Source of the DNA: an uncultured Bacteroidales bacterium
GTDB lineage: Bacteria; Bacteroidota; Bacteroidia; Bacteroidales; UBA932
NCBI GenBank assembly: GCA_934726455.1
Contig: CAKVDS010000018.1
Span: 1 to 40,489 of the forward strand
Length of the DNA: 40,489 nt
Reading direction: 5' to 3'
Numbering within the stretch: position 1 is the first letter of the stretch; each line of letters starts with the position of its first letter. Positions 15,370-24,788 of the stretch are shown here, piece after piece. The notes below the pieces were generated by a model. It ran no database searches and was not told the DNA's origin. It saw only the letters and a list, made by a program, of their open reading frames with translations. A program made the translations under genes and the position numbers.

Positions 15370-16367
15370 TGTTGTATTTTGCCAATCCCGGATATTTGTG
15401 GTTTCTGCTGCTTGTGCCGGTGTTTCCTGTATTGTATGCTCTGGTGAGATTTTTCCGGCGCCGGAGACTCCGCTCTTTCGGAGATGAGTCTCTTGTGCTT
15501 GAGATGATGCCTTCGTGGTCCGGGGCTAAAGGATGGTGGCGCACAGTGCTGTTCAGCCTTGGCTTTGCCTGCTTTTCCATAGGAATGTCCCGCCCGCTTC
15601 TGGGGGCGAAACTCGTGGAGAGAGAGACCAAGGGGGCTGAGATCGTGATATGTCTTGATGTCTCCAATTCCATGCTTGCGCAGGATTATTCCCCTGACCG
15701 TCTGTCAAGGGCCAAGCTCGCCATATCAAAGCTCGTGGACCGTCTGCAGGGTGACAGGATAGGTCTGGTGATTTTTGCCGGAACTTCATTCGTGCAGCTG
15801 CCTGTCACTACGGATTACGTGTCTGCCAAGATGTTCCTCGGGTCTATTGACACTCATTCAGTTCCTGTGCAAGGTACTGCGATAGGAGATGCCATCCGCA
15901 CTGCCGCAAAGAGTTTCAGTGCGCAGAGCGAGAAGAGCCGGGCCATCATCGTCATAACGGACGGAGAGAACCATGAGGATGATGCCGTGGGTGCTGCGAG
16001 AGAGGCTGCCGAGACCGGAATAAGGGTCTACACTATTGGAGTGGGGACAGTTGACGGGCAACCGCTTAAGATTGACGGTGAACTTCTCAAAGACAAAAAC
16101 GGGCAGATAGTGGTGTCGCGCCTTGACGAGCAGGCATTGAAGAAGATAGCGGCGGCGGGAGGCGGAGCCTATGTGCATGCAGGCAACGAGGAGTTCGGTC
16201 TCAATCCTATAATAGAGGACATCAACAAACTTGAGGATGAGAGGTTCAACTCAGTTGTATTTGAGGAATATGATGAGCAATATATGTATTTCTTCGCCGC
16301 GGCACTCGTTCTGTTCGTGCTTGAGATGCTTGTTGGTGAGAGAAAGCCTAAAAGGAGATGGTTCTGA
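15369..16367 (+). CDS. batB: BatB, VWA-domain membrane protein
   Basis: Paralogue of BatA with the same plan: membrane segments at about 10-28 and 58-75, VWA domain with DVSNS (D97, S99, S101) and ITDGENHEDD, C-terminal helix near 307-325. BatA and BatB probably form a membrane complex with BatC-E. ATG overlaps the batA stop (TAATG). 332 aa is normal. Confidence 0.92.
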   Translation: MLYFANPGYLWFLLLVPVFPVLYALVRFFRRRRLRSFGDESLVLEMMPSWSGAKGWWRTVLFSLGFACFSIGMSRPLLGAKLVERETKGAEIVICLDVSNSMLAQDYSPDRLSRAKLAISKLVDRLQGDRIGLVIFAGTSFVQLPVTTDYVSAKMFLGSIDTHSVPVQGTAIGDAIRTAAKSFSAQSEKSRAIIVITDGENHEDDAVGAAREAAETGIRVYTIGVGTVDGQPLKIDGELLKDKNGQIVVSRLDEQALKKIAAAGGGAYVHAGNEEFGLNPIIEDINKLEDERFNSVVFEEYDEQYMYFFAAALVLFVLEMLVGERKPKRRWF

Positions 16368-17065
16368 TGATTAGACATAAGATATTCGCGATATTTTTCT
16401 TTTTGTTTCTTGCTTTTGCTGCTTATGGGCAGGCTGACCGGCACGATGTCCGGACAGGCAACCGGAAGTTCCGCAAGGGGGAGTTCAAGCAGGCTGAGAT
16501 CGACTACCGCAAGGCAGTCATGAAGGACTCGACCTCGCTGAAGGCGCAGTATAATCTGGCATCGTCTCTCTACAGGCAGGATGATTACGAGTCTGCCGGG
16601 AAGGTGCTGTCGGCGATTTCGGATGAAGGTGCTCCGGCAAGTGTCCATTTCAATTCCGGGGATGTCGCCTTGAAGAAAAAGGACTATGCGGCCGCAGTGC
16701 AGGCATTCAGAAATGCCCTCTTGCTCAATCCGGATGATCTGGATGCCAAGGAAAATTATATTTATGCAAAGAAGATGCTTCAGAATCAGCAGAATGGCGG
16801 TGGCGGACAGAATGACGACAAGCAGAATCAGAGGCAGCCTCCTCAAGACGACAAGAACAAGCAGGACAACCAGAATAATCAAGACAATCAGAACGACAAC
16901 AGGCCTCAAGACAACGGTGGACAGCAGCCTCAGGGCGGAATATCTCCTCAGCAGGCGCAACAGATGCTGAAGGCGGTCCAGGCAAAAGAAGATGAGACCC
17001 GCAGCAAGGTAGAGAAGGAAAAGGCCGCTTTGCTGCAGTCAAAACAAAAGGAGAAGAATTGGTGA
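16367..17065 (+). CDS. batC: BatC, secreted TPR protein with Gln/Asn-rich tail
   Basis: Signal peptide (about 1-22, ending AAYGQ), two to three TPR units (about 25-130, for example AQYNLASSLYRQDDYESAG), then an unusual low-complexity stretch of Q, N and D (about 140-200) and a charged helix. I choose ATG 16367 because it forms TGATG with the batB stop; an in-frame ATG at 16358 would only add MVL before the signal peptide. TPR proteins of this operon are thought to be scaffolds in the periplasm. Confidence 0.88.
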   Translation: MIRHKIFAIFFFLFLAFAAYGQADRHDVRTGNRKFRKGEFKQAEIDYRKAVMKDSTSLKAQYNLASSLYRQDDYESAGKVLSAISDEGAPASVHFNSGDVALKKKDYAAAVQAFRNALLLNPDDLDAKENYIYAKKMLQNQQNGGGGQNDDKQNQRQPPQDDKNKQDNQNNQDNQNDNRPQDNGGQQPQGGISPQQAQQMLKAVQAKEDETRSKVEKEKAALLQSKQKEKNW

Positions 17066-19686
17066 TGACAAGAAGATTGATATCAGTTGTGGCCGTATTG
17101 CTGTCGGCGTTTATTGCAGCCGCGCAGCCGACTGTCAAGGTGCAGGCCCCGAACCTTGTGGGGGTCAATGAGCAGTTCAATGTGATTTTTGTGATTTCCG
17201 GCGAGGATGCCCCGTCGGATTTCGAATGGAGTGCAGGGGATGATTTCCAGCTGGTGTGGGGCCCGCAGAAAGGGCGCACGTCCTCGATGTCCATAGTCAA
17301 CGGACACAAGACAAAGAGCACCCAGACGACTTATACGTATATCCTGATGCCTAAGAAAACGGGACATTTCCGTCTGCAGGCGGCCACGGTGAAAATCAAG
17401 GGCAAGAACTATACTTCTGACATGCCGGAGGTTGAGGTCGTTTCCGACGGGGCGAAGCCGCAAGGCAGCGGTTCCGCGTCTTCCGGCGGACAGGATAGCG
17501 GGGCCGCGCAGTCATCCGGCAGTGTCAGTCCTGACGACATGTTCCTCCGGCTGACGCTCAGCAAACGCAGGCTCATGGTCGGGGAGCCTGTGACAGCCAC
17601 TTTGAAACTCTATCAGAGAGTGAACATTACGGGCTTTGAGAATGCCAAGTTCCCTGATTTCAACGGCTTCTGGAGCCAGGAGGTGCAGGCTCCGTCCAAT
17701 ATTGAGTTCAAACGCGAGAGTCTTGACGACAAGATCTACAATTCGGCGGTGCTCCGCAGCTGGACACTCATTCCGCAGAAAGCCGGAGAGATCAAGATAA
17801 GTCCGGCGGAACTCGTCTGTCTGGTCAGCGTCCGGGCGCAGAGGCAGCCTACCGGGAGTATCTTCGACGATTTCTTCATGGATGACTATCAGACTATCCG
17901 CAAGAGGGTGACGACCGACCCGCTGACCGTCTCGGTCAGCGCGCTCCCGGCGGGAGCGCCCGCCTCCTTCGGCGGCGGGGTCGGTCAGTTCCGCATCTCC
18001 GCAACTCTTTCGCGCGATTCTCTCCAGACTCATGATGCCGCATCGCTGGTCATTACGGTGACCGGCAAAGGCAATGTCGCCCTTCTTGAGGCCCCGAAAG
18101 TGAATTTCCCTCCTGACTTTGAGGTCTATGACGTGAAGACTTCCGATATCCAGGGAGGCAAGCAGTTCGAGTATCCGTTCATCCCGCGCAGTCATGGCGA
18201 TTTCACGATTGCTCCGGTGGAGTACAGTTACTATGACATGTCTTCCGGCAGATATGTGACTCTCAAGACTCAGGCTCTTCCTGTCAGAGTGGCGAAAGCC
18301 AGTGCCCAGTCCGCCTCGGGCGAATCTTCCGGGCAGATCGTGCGTGCTCCTTCAGGCAAGGATGTCCGCAATATCGGCAGTGACATACGCTATATTTCCA
18401 CCTCCCGCCCGTCATTCCGTCAGGCAGGGACTTTCTTTGTGGGCACTCCGGCGTTTTTCGCCATCCTTGCAGTCCTTGTGCTGGTCTGCGCCGGTCTGTA
18501 TTTCATGATGCGCCGCCGTGCGGCTTTGAAAGCTGATGTCGCAGGCAGCAAGAACCGCGCAGCGAACAAGATGGCGCGCAAGCGCTTGGCCCAATGTGAA
18601 GAATTCCTCAAAAAGAATCTCTATACGGCTTTTTACGAGGAGCTGCACAAGGCACTCTTTGGCTATGTGTCCGACAAACTCAATATGGACATCTCGGATA
18701 TGAGCAAGGAGAATATCTCCGCAAGGCTGGTTGAAAACGGTGTGCCTGAGACTGTCGCCTCTGATTATGTGTCTCTTCTGGATGCGTGCGAGTATGCCCG
18801 TTATGCTCCTGCTGATCAGGTCCGGGAGGTTCAGCCCCAGTATGACAAGGCTGTCAGAGTGATATCAGAAATAGATGGATGTATGAACAGGAACAAACAT
18901 AAAGGATTCGGTGCCGGGGCTGCGGCTGTCGCCCTGCTTCTCGCGGTTATGCCGTTCGGAACAGCTCATGCGGCTTCTGATGACGCTGTGGCTGACTCTT
19001 TGTGGACAGCCGGTGCCGCTGCGTATGGAGAGGAAGACTGGGTTGGAGCGGAAAAGGCCTGGACGGGGATTGTGGATATGGGGCTCGAATCGGCAGACCT
19101 GTATTTCAATATCGGCAATGCATGTTTCCGGCAGGATGACTTGGCGCATTCCATTCTCAATTATGAGCGCGCTCTGCGTCTGGATCCGTCCCATTCTGAC
19201 GCCCGTTTCAACCTTGAGTTTACCCGCTCCCTGCTTCAGGACAAGATTGAGAGTGTTCCGGAGTTTTTCTTGAGCGTATGGATGAGAAATCTCAGCCGGC
19301 TCATGCCTTCGGATGTGTGGGCCGGGATAGGGATAGGACTTTTCGCCTTGACTCTTGCCCTTGCCCTGCTCTTCCTGCTTGGACACAGCAGGGCGGCCCG
19401 CATGTCTGGCTTCGTCTGCGGTGTCGTGTCTCTGCTTCTTTGCATATTTTCAATCTCTATGGCTGCCCGTCAGCGGGCGGACTACTTCCGTGAGGACAGT
19501 GCCATAGTAGTGCGCGCTGTGAGTCCGGTCAAGAGTTCCCCGTCGTCAGATTCGTCAAAAGATCTCTTCATCCTGCATGAGGGTACCAAGGTCAAACTTG
19601 TCGATTCCGTCGGTGACTGGTGCAATATTGAACTCTCGGACGGCCGTCAGGGCTGGGTCGAGTCTTCCGATGTCGAGGTGATCTGA
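17065..19686 (+). CDS. batD: BatD-BatE fusion protein
   Basis: 873 residues combining two proteins normally made separately. N-terminal part is BatD: signal peptide (1-21), beta-sandwich domains (about 25-420), a membrane segment (about 455-482) and a cytoplasmic helical domain (about 500-600). At residue 607 an in-frame ATG (18883) opens a second signal-peptide-like segment ending in TAHAASDD, then TPRs (about 635-700), two membrane helices (about 750-772 and 779-799) and an SH3-like domain (about 812-873, GDWCNIELSDGRQGWVE), which is BatE. Codon 606 is TGT, one base from a stop. So the product may be a true fusion, a read-through pair, or BatE may start at 18883. Start ATG 17065 forms TGATG with batC. 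Its last 40 bp overlap the alpha-2-macroglobulin gene on the other strand. Confidence 0.85.
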   Translation: MTRRLISVVAVLLSAFIAAAQPTVKVQAPNLVGVNEQFNVIFVISGEDAPSDFEWSAGDDFQLVWGPQKGRTSSMSIVNGHKTKSTQTTYTYILMPKKTGHFRLQAATVKIKGKNYTSDMPEVEVVSDGAKPQGSGSASSGGQDSGAAQSSGSVSPDDMFLRLTLSKRRLMVGEPVTATLKLYQRVNITGFENAKFPDFNGFWSQEVQAPSNIEFKRESLDDKIYNSAVLRSWTLIPQKAGEIKISPAELVCLVSVRAQRQPTGSIFDDFFMDDYQTIRKRVTTDPLTVSVSALPAGAPASFGGGVGQFRISATLSRDSLQTHDAASLVITVTGKGNVALLEAPKVNFPPDFEVYDVKTSDIQGGKQFEYPFIPRSHGDFTIAPVEYSYYDMSSGRYVTLKTQALPVRVAKASAQSASGESSGQIVRAPSGKDVRNIGSDIRYISTSRPSFRQAGTFFVGTPAFFAILAVLVLVCAGLYFMMRRRAALKADVAGSKNRAANKMARKRLAQCEEFLKKNLYTAFYEELHKALFGYVSDKLNMDISDMSKENISARLVENGVPETVASDYVSLLDACEYARYAPADQVREVQPQYDKAVRVISEIDGCMNRNKHKGFGAGAAAVALLLAVMPFGTAHAASDDAVADSLWTAGAAAYGEEDWVGAEKAWTGIVDMGLESADLYFNIGNACFRQDDLAHSILNYERALRLDPSHSDARFNLEFTRSLLQDKIESVPEFFLSVWMRNLSRLMPSDVWAGIGIGLFALTLALALLFLLGHSRAARMSGFVCGVVSLLLCIFSISMAARQRADYFREDSAIVVRAVSPVKSSPSSDSSKDLFILHEGTKVKLVDSVGDWCNIELSDGRQGWVESSDVEVI

Positions 19687-22600
19687 GCGGGGGCTGTTCC
19701 ATTGTCATTGGCCCTGTAGTGAGGGACGTACAGGGATTCTATCTCCACCGCCGGTGCCTGGAACGTGCCTTCCTGCGTTACGAAGAACTCTTCTGTGACG
19801 CAGGTCTTCTCTTCCGGATAGCTGTCAAACCAGAACTCTGTCCTGTCTGCGAGCACACTCCTGTAGCCTTGAGGGACGAAAGTTGTCCAGCCGGCGACAG
19901 ATAGAGGATGTGCCATCCAACCGTAGTTCCCGGATTTCTGCTCCACAGGCCGGAATGCAGCGCATCTCGGGGCTGTCAACTTGACGAAGCTGCGGTTCTC
20001 TTCATTCCATATATTATATATGGCGCTTATCTTGTCTCCGACGTGAAGTGCATCTCCTTCCTTGAGCGGTTTTCCGTCGCGCTGATACTCTCTGCTGACG
20101 GTGAAGCCGTTGCCGGAGGCTTTCACTTGTCTGAAAGGCCGGCTGATGCTGAGACTCATTGCCGCGACTTTGGTCTGGAGAGTTTGTCCGCTTCCATTGA
20201 GTACGGACGCAAGCGCTTCAATGTATGCCGGGTCGTTATCCCATTGCTGAGTCTCTTTCTGTACCATGATCCATAGTCTGATGCCTTCGGCGATGCTGTC
20301 ATGTCCGCATTCTGTGAGCAGGTCACAGAGCATGGAGTGGGCATACAGTTCACTCTCGAGAAGTCCTCGCCATGGCATCACGGCGTTTGGATAATACATT
20401 CCTCCGCTCTTGTGTGGCTCGGCATATTCTGTCAGGGACAGGATGTCTTTTTCCAGAGATTTGCGCAGTCTGATGGAAGTGAAAGCCTTGACTCCGAAGA
20501 AATCTGCAAGGCCGTCCCCGCCCTCCCTGTCAAGCAGGGATTTCAATGTCTTGATCCTGCGCGCTTTGGCGAAGATGAGCCCGTTCAGACCACGCTCTCC
20601 GGACGGTATAAGATAGTCTTTTGCGGCTTTCTGGAATTTTTTCAGGTCGGCCGCCCCGTCCGTGTCCGGTTTCACCTCAGGGAAGAGCGACCTTACATAC
20701 AGGTATTGCTCCAGACTCAGACCGCCGCACCAAAGTGGACGTTGCCTTGCGGAGAGAAATGACTTGTCGATGTATTTTACAGCATCCGGAAGGACTTTCA
20801 GGAGCGTCTCCGGACATCCTTCTTCCATCCCGGCGAGCCTTTCGAGCAGTGTGGCGGTGACTACAGGAGATGAACTCATCCCGTTGAACCAGCCGAAACC
20901 GCCGTCCGGGTTGCATGCCGCGAGGATCTTGCCGGTGATTTCTTCTCTCACATTGTCCGCCAGACGGACTCCTCCCGGTATCTTTGTCAGCAGGTAGTCG
21001 GCATACAGGGCTTCGCTCAGGCTGAGGACATCATCAGATGATGGTGCGGCAAGAGCCGGTATGGCATCCCCCAGCATCTGGAGGATACTGATTTCCTTTA
21101 CCGAGGCGGCAGAACCGTCGCCGTTGATGAATTCCCTGCGGAGTGAACGTATGAGCGAATCCCTGTCAGCACCTGCTCTCATGATGGCCGAGTGAGTCTC
21201 GGTGATGGTCTGCAGGGCCGGGTAGACCGGGGTGCTGACGAACACCGCGTCCGAACCTGATCCGGCAGAGTCCGGGGTAAAACTTGCCAGAATTCCCAGA
21301 TTCTCCAGACCTCGGATGTTGACAGGACACTCGAAGCTGGCGTTTCCTCCTGCCGGAATCTCCAGAGAACCGCTCCGGGAAGCGATCTCCTTTCCGTTCC
21401 GGTAATCCTTGCTGTCAAATAGTTTGATTGAGATCTTTCCCTTGACACATGAATCACTGCTGTTGGATACGCTCACTCTGGCTACATAGCGGTCGCCCTC
21501 ATATAGGAACAGCGGCTCCACTACGGATATCTTGACAGGGATGGTCACCGTCATCTCGGCTCGCAGCACGTTGTTGTGCATCTGCCTGTCGTGGGCGAAA
21601 AGCTGGACGTAGTATGTCGAGAGCTTGTCGGAGTTGCGGAACCTGAACTCGATTTTCCCGTCTTTGTCCGAACGCAGGAACGGCTCCCATGCCACGGTGT
21701 TCGCGAAATTCTCGCGTATGGCGGCTGTTTCTGAGTCTGCTGCAGCTTCCTCTTCGGCCAGATCTCCGGCTGCGTTGGTGCTCATGGCCTTGGACATCAT
21801 CGGGGCTGCCATATCGTAGTTCATGGCCATGCCTCTTCTTCCATATCCGCGCACCATATACCCGAACCTGTCGCCATAGCTGCCAGGCGTGATCCGGAAC
21901 GAAACGTCCTGTGTATAGCGCACGGATGCTCTGATTGGAGTCCATCTGTTTGCCCGGAGCGTCTCCGTGGCGGCATCGAAGATGGTGGCCGCGCATTCCA
22001 CTCCAGGCAAGGTGGTGATTTCAAAGCTGTACTCATTGCCAGGGGCGGTGGTGTCAAGGAAACGGCTGAAACTCAGCGGGAAACTGTATTCCTGTGGCTC
22101 TGACTTGATTTCGCGGCTATAACTGTGGCTGGTTTTGTCCTTGAACCACAGCACCTTGATGCTGAGCTCCGAAGGGTACTCTTTCTTTCGTGCAAAATGG
22201 ATTGTCTTCAGTGAACCTTCCTCTCCTTTGATGCCTTCAAACTTCACTGCCTGTCTGTCGAGAAGTGTGCGGCCGTTGCCATACAGCTCCGCTATAGCCC
22301 AGACCGGGCCGCAGGTTGAACCGATCTGCAGGTCAAGAGAATCCGTAGACGGTTCCTTGAAGAAACTGGTTATTTCATCATTTAGCGTGTTGCTTGAATC
22401 CGGGACATAAAGGATTACGCTGTGGTCGAGATCCTCGACTTTTTTCCCGTTGTCGGATATCGCGCTGCAGCGAGTATCGAGGAGATAGAGGCCGGGCTCG
22501 TCCAGTTTTACCTCTACCGGCTGCCCCGCCATGACAGATCCGGAGGAGACGGTCTTGCCGTTGCGGGTCAGTGTGTAGCCGCAATCAAGTGACGGATGGG

Positions 22601-24788
22601 TGTCCCCTCCGTCTGTGCCGCCACATTTGATGCTGAAACTGAGTTTGTCCGTGCTTATTATGCGGCCGTCCAGTTCCCGGCCCTTGATTGTGAAACTTCC
22701 CTTGGACGTGCCGTTTATGGTTGCAGAGGCATTGAGGTGAGATCTTACATTGAGGTTGCGCGTGAATTCGAGGGTCTCGCCCGTGGCATCGCTGACCTTG
22801 ACCGTGATGGCGTAATTCGACCAGTCCTGGTCTCCGGCCCTGAATTTTATCTCGAATCTTCCGTCCCGTTCTGGGGCGAGCGTGCCTTTTTCGACGATGG
22901 AGCCGTAGCGGCTTATGGTGTAGCCGGCCTTGACTTCACCGAGATTGTGGCCCGAATAGGCTTTGATGCTGCCTTTTATGCTGACCCCGTCTCCCGGCAG
23001 GTAGAATCTCTCGTCCTTGTCCCAGTTGAGGGTGAAACTTGGCGTCACGAATTCGTCCACCAGTATGGATGTGCTGCACAGGTGCTTGCCGCCTTGGAGT
23101 ATGGATATGGAATATAGTCCGCCCCGGGACCTCTTTTCAAGGGTGAATTCTCCGGCGGCGCTGCCGTATTCTCCGGTCTCAAGGCTCTGACGGCTGATTT
23201 CCTTGCCTTCGGCATCTTCGAGTACTGCTGTCAGCTGCATCCCGGCATCGGCGGCTTTGTATTCGTATGCCCCGTTGTACAGGATGGCCTTGAACTGCAC
23301 TTTCTCTTCAGGTCTGAAGGCCGAGCGGTCGGTGAGGATCAGGCAATGCGTCTCTTCTTCATGGATTTCGGCCTCGTCATCGAAATCGCTGTCGAAGATG
23401 CTCTCAGCCGTTATCCGGTGTTTGTCGCTTTTGTGCAGGAGGCCGTCGCTGTCCCTGTAGCTTGCCTGCACGCTGTAACCGATCCTTTTGTTGCCGATCT
23501 TGTCCGAGAGTTCTTTTGGAATGGCGGTGAATCCGTCCTGTCTGATTTCGGTGAGACCTATGGATTTGCCATCCCTCAGCAGGGTGAGAGTATAGTGCTC
23601 CAGAGGCTTGCCGCTCATGTAGTCCGCCACATAGATCCCGAGTCCGTCCGAGTTGCTGCGGCTTGCGATGGACAGGGTATATTTTGTGAACTCGCCGTTG
23701 TAACTTGTTTTCCCGGAGTAGCAGCTGATTTCATAATCCCCGTCATCCATCCCCGGAAGCGCCACCCGGACCGTGTCGAAGACATGGAAACTCTGTACCG
23801 GATTGTCTATACGGGTCTTGAACACTGTCCTCTTGCCGTTGGTGATCTTCAGTGTCGCGTTGCTCAGGTTGCTGAGCATGATTATGGCTTCTCCGTCCTC
23901 TATTGACGAACTTATTTCTTTGGCTGTCAGGTTCTTTATGATGACGTCCGGCCATGTGGAGCAGGCGGCGAGCAGCTTGTCCGTGCCCTTCAGAGATGCG
24001 GCTTTTCTGCTTGTTTTCCGGCAGTCGTCAAGCAGCTGCAGGAAATCTTCCGATGTGCTCTTGCCCTCGTTTTCCATCTTTCTGAACCTCCTGCCAAGCA
24101 GCCAGCCCTCCGCCAGGACTCCCGCTGCATCGTCGGGATGCTCTGAGGCAAGTTTTTTCATGGACTCTTCTTCTTCCCTCGACTCCGCTTCTGTATAGCG
24201 CATGAGGACTCCGAGCGGATATGTGCCGCCGTAGGTCTCATGCATGAGCGCCGAGACTGCCGAGTTGTCCACGTTCCAGGAGAAAAGGTGCCATAGCGCG
24301 TAGTCATAATCGCTGGACAGAAACTGCGGAAGCACATACCCGTACGGGTATCGGGAGATGCAGCTGTCACTGGACCAGAACTCCGGGTTTGAGGAAGATT
24401 TGAGTTTGGCCTCGTTTGCTCTGATGTACGAAATGAGGCTGTCGGTCTGGTCATGGCGCCCGTCATATATTATTGCCACCGGTTCTCCGAACCTGTCAAG
24501 GTCGCGGTCCATCTGCTCCTTGAGCCCTTCGCGCAATTTCCAGTTGCTCTGCGCGCGTACTTGCACGTATTTTCTGCTGGCATCATAGTAGTCCCAGACG
24601 AGGTGCTCCGTTTCCGCCCGGTTTTTGATCTTTTCGAGGATTTCCGTCTGTTTCTGCGGTCTGTCGGCATTGGCTGCAATCCGGTATTCAGCCCACAGTG
24701 AAGTCAGCCTGTGGCCGTCCATGTCCTTGGCTCCGGCGGTCATGATTGTTGTCATAGCAAGTAAGATGGTGTAGATTATGCGTTTCAT
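19647..24788 (-). CDS. Alpha-2-macroglobulin family protein without thioester
   Basis: A 1713-residue secreted protein: signal peptide (about 1-20), helical N-terminal region (to about 290), repeated macroglobulin beta domains including the MG2/MG3 type (FRPEEKVQFKA, DEFVTPSFTLNWD, YLPGDGVSIKGS), a bait-like low-complexity stretch with many A, M, E and S, then RENFANTVAWEPFLRSDKDG (near 1024) and a TED-like helical domain with DGGFGWFNGMSSSPVVTAT (near 1296). The CxEQ thioester expected just before the TED is absent; the segment reads SSDDVLSLSEALYAD (near 1251). The family traps proteases in the periplasm or at the surface. Start ATG 24788; the longer frame to 24818 belongs to folC. The start overlaps the folC stop (ATGA). 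Confidence 0.88.
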   Translation of the reverse strand: MKRIIYTILLAMTTIMTAGAKDMDGHRLTSLWAEYRIAANADRPQKQTEILEKIKNRAETEHLVWDYYDASRKYVQVRAQSNWKLREGLKEQMDRDLDRFGEPVAIIYDGRHDQTDSLISYIRANEAKLKSSSNPEFWSSDSCISRYPYGYVLPQFLSSDYDYALWHLFSWNVDNSAVSALMHETYGGTYPLGVLMRYTEAESREEEESMKKLASEHPDDAAGVLAEGWLLGRRFRKMENEGKSTSEDFLQLLDDCRKTSRKAASLKGTDKLLAACSTWPDVIIKNLTAKEISSSIEDGEAIIMLSNLSNATLKITNGKRTVFKTRIDNPVQSFHVFDTVRVALPGMDDGDYEISCYSGKTSYNGEFTKYTLSIASRSNSDGLGIYVADYMSGKPLEHYTLTLLRDGKSIGLTEIRQDGFTAIPKELSDKIGNKRIGYSVQASYRDSDGLLHKSDKHRITAESIFDSDFDDEAEIHEEETHCLILTDRSAFRPEEKVQFKAILYNGAYEYKAADAGMQLTAVLEDAEGKEISRQSLETGEYGSAAGEFTLEKRSRGGLYSISILQGGKHLCSTSILVDEFVTPSFTLNWDKDERFYLPGDGVSIKGSIKAYSGHNLGEVKAGYTISRYGSIVEKGTLAPERDGRFEIKFRAGDQDWSNYAITVKVSDATGETLEFTRNLNVRSHLNASATINGTSKGSFTIKGRELDGRIISTDKLSFSIKCGGTDGGDTHPSLDCGYTLTRNGKTVSSGSVMAGQPVEVKLDEPGLYLLDTRCSAISDNGKKVEDLDHSVILYVPDSSNTLNDEITSFFKEPSTDSLDLQIGSTCGPVWAIAELYGNGRTLLDRQAVKFEGIKGEEGSLKTIHFARKKEYPSELSIKVLWFKDKTSHSYSREIKSEPQEYSFPLSFSRFLDTTAPGNEYSFEITTLPGVECAATIFDAATETLRANRWTPIRASVRYTQDVSFRITPGSYGDRFGYMVRGYGRRGMAMNYDMAAPMMSKAMSTNAAGDLAEEEAAADSETAAIRENFANTVAWEPFLRSDKDGKIEFRFRNSDKLSTYYVQLFAHDRQMHNNVLRAEMTVTIPVKISVVEPLFLYEGDRYVARVSVSNSSDSCVKGKISIKLFDSKDYRNGKEIASRSGSLEIPAGGNASFECPVNIRGLENLGILASFTPDSAGSGSDAVFVSTPVYPALQTITETHSAIMRAGADRDSLIRSLRREFINGDGSAASVKEISILQMLGDAIPALAAPSSDDVLSLSEALYADYLLTKIPGGVRLADNVREEITGKILAACNPDGGFGWFNGMSSSPVVTATLLERLAGMEEGCPETLLKVLPDAVKYIDKSFLSARQRPLWCGGLSLEQYLYVRSLFPEVKPDTDGAADLKKFQKAAKDYLIPSGERGLNGLIFAKARRIKTLKSLLDREGGDGLADFFGVKAFTSIRLRKSLEKDILSLTEYAEPHKSGGMYYPNAVMPWRGLLESELYAHSMLCDLLTECGHDSIAEGIRLWIMVQKETQQWDNDPAYIEALASVLNGSGQTLQTKVAAMSLSISRPFRQVKASGNGFTVSREYQRDGKPLKEGDALHVGDKISAIYNIWNEENRSFVKLTAPRCAAFRPVEQKSGNYGWMAHPLSVAGWTTFVPQGYRSVLADRTEFWFDSYPEEKTCVTEEFFVTQEGTFQAPAVEIESLYVPHYRANDNGTAPAQITSTSEDSTQP

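Noticed and set aside
20700..20740. Possible thioester motif (SLEQ) in the alpha-2-macroglobulin protein
   Set aside because: It lacks Cys and lies after the TED-like GGFGWFNG region, not at the expected site.
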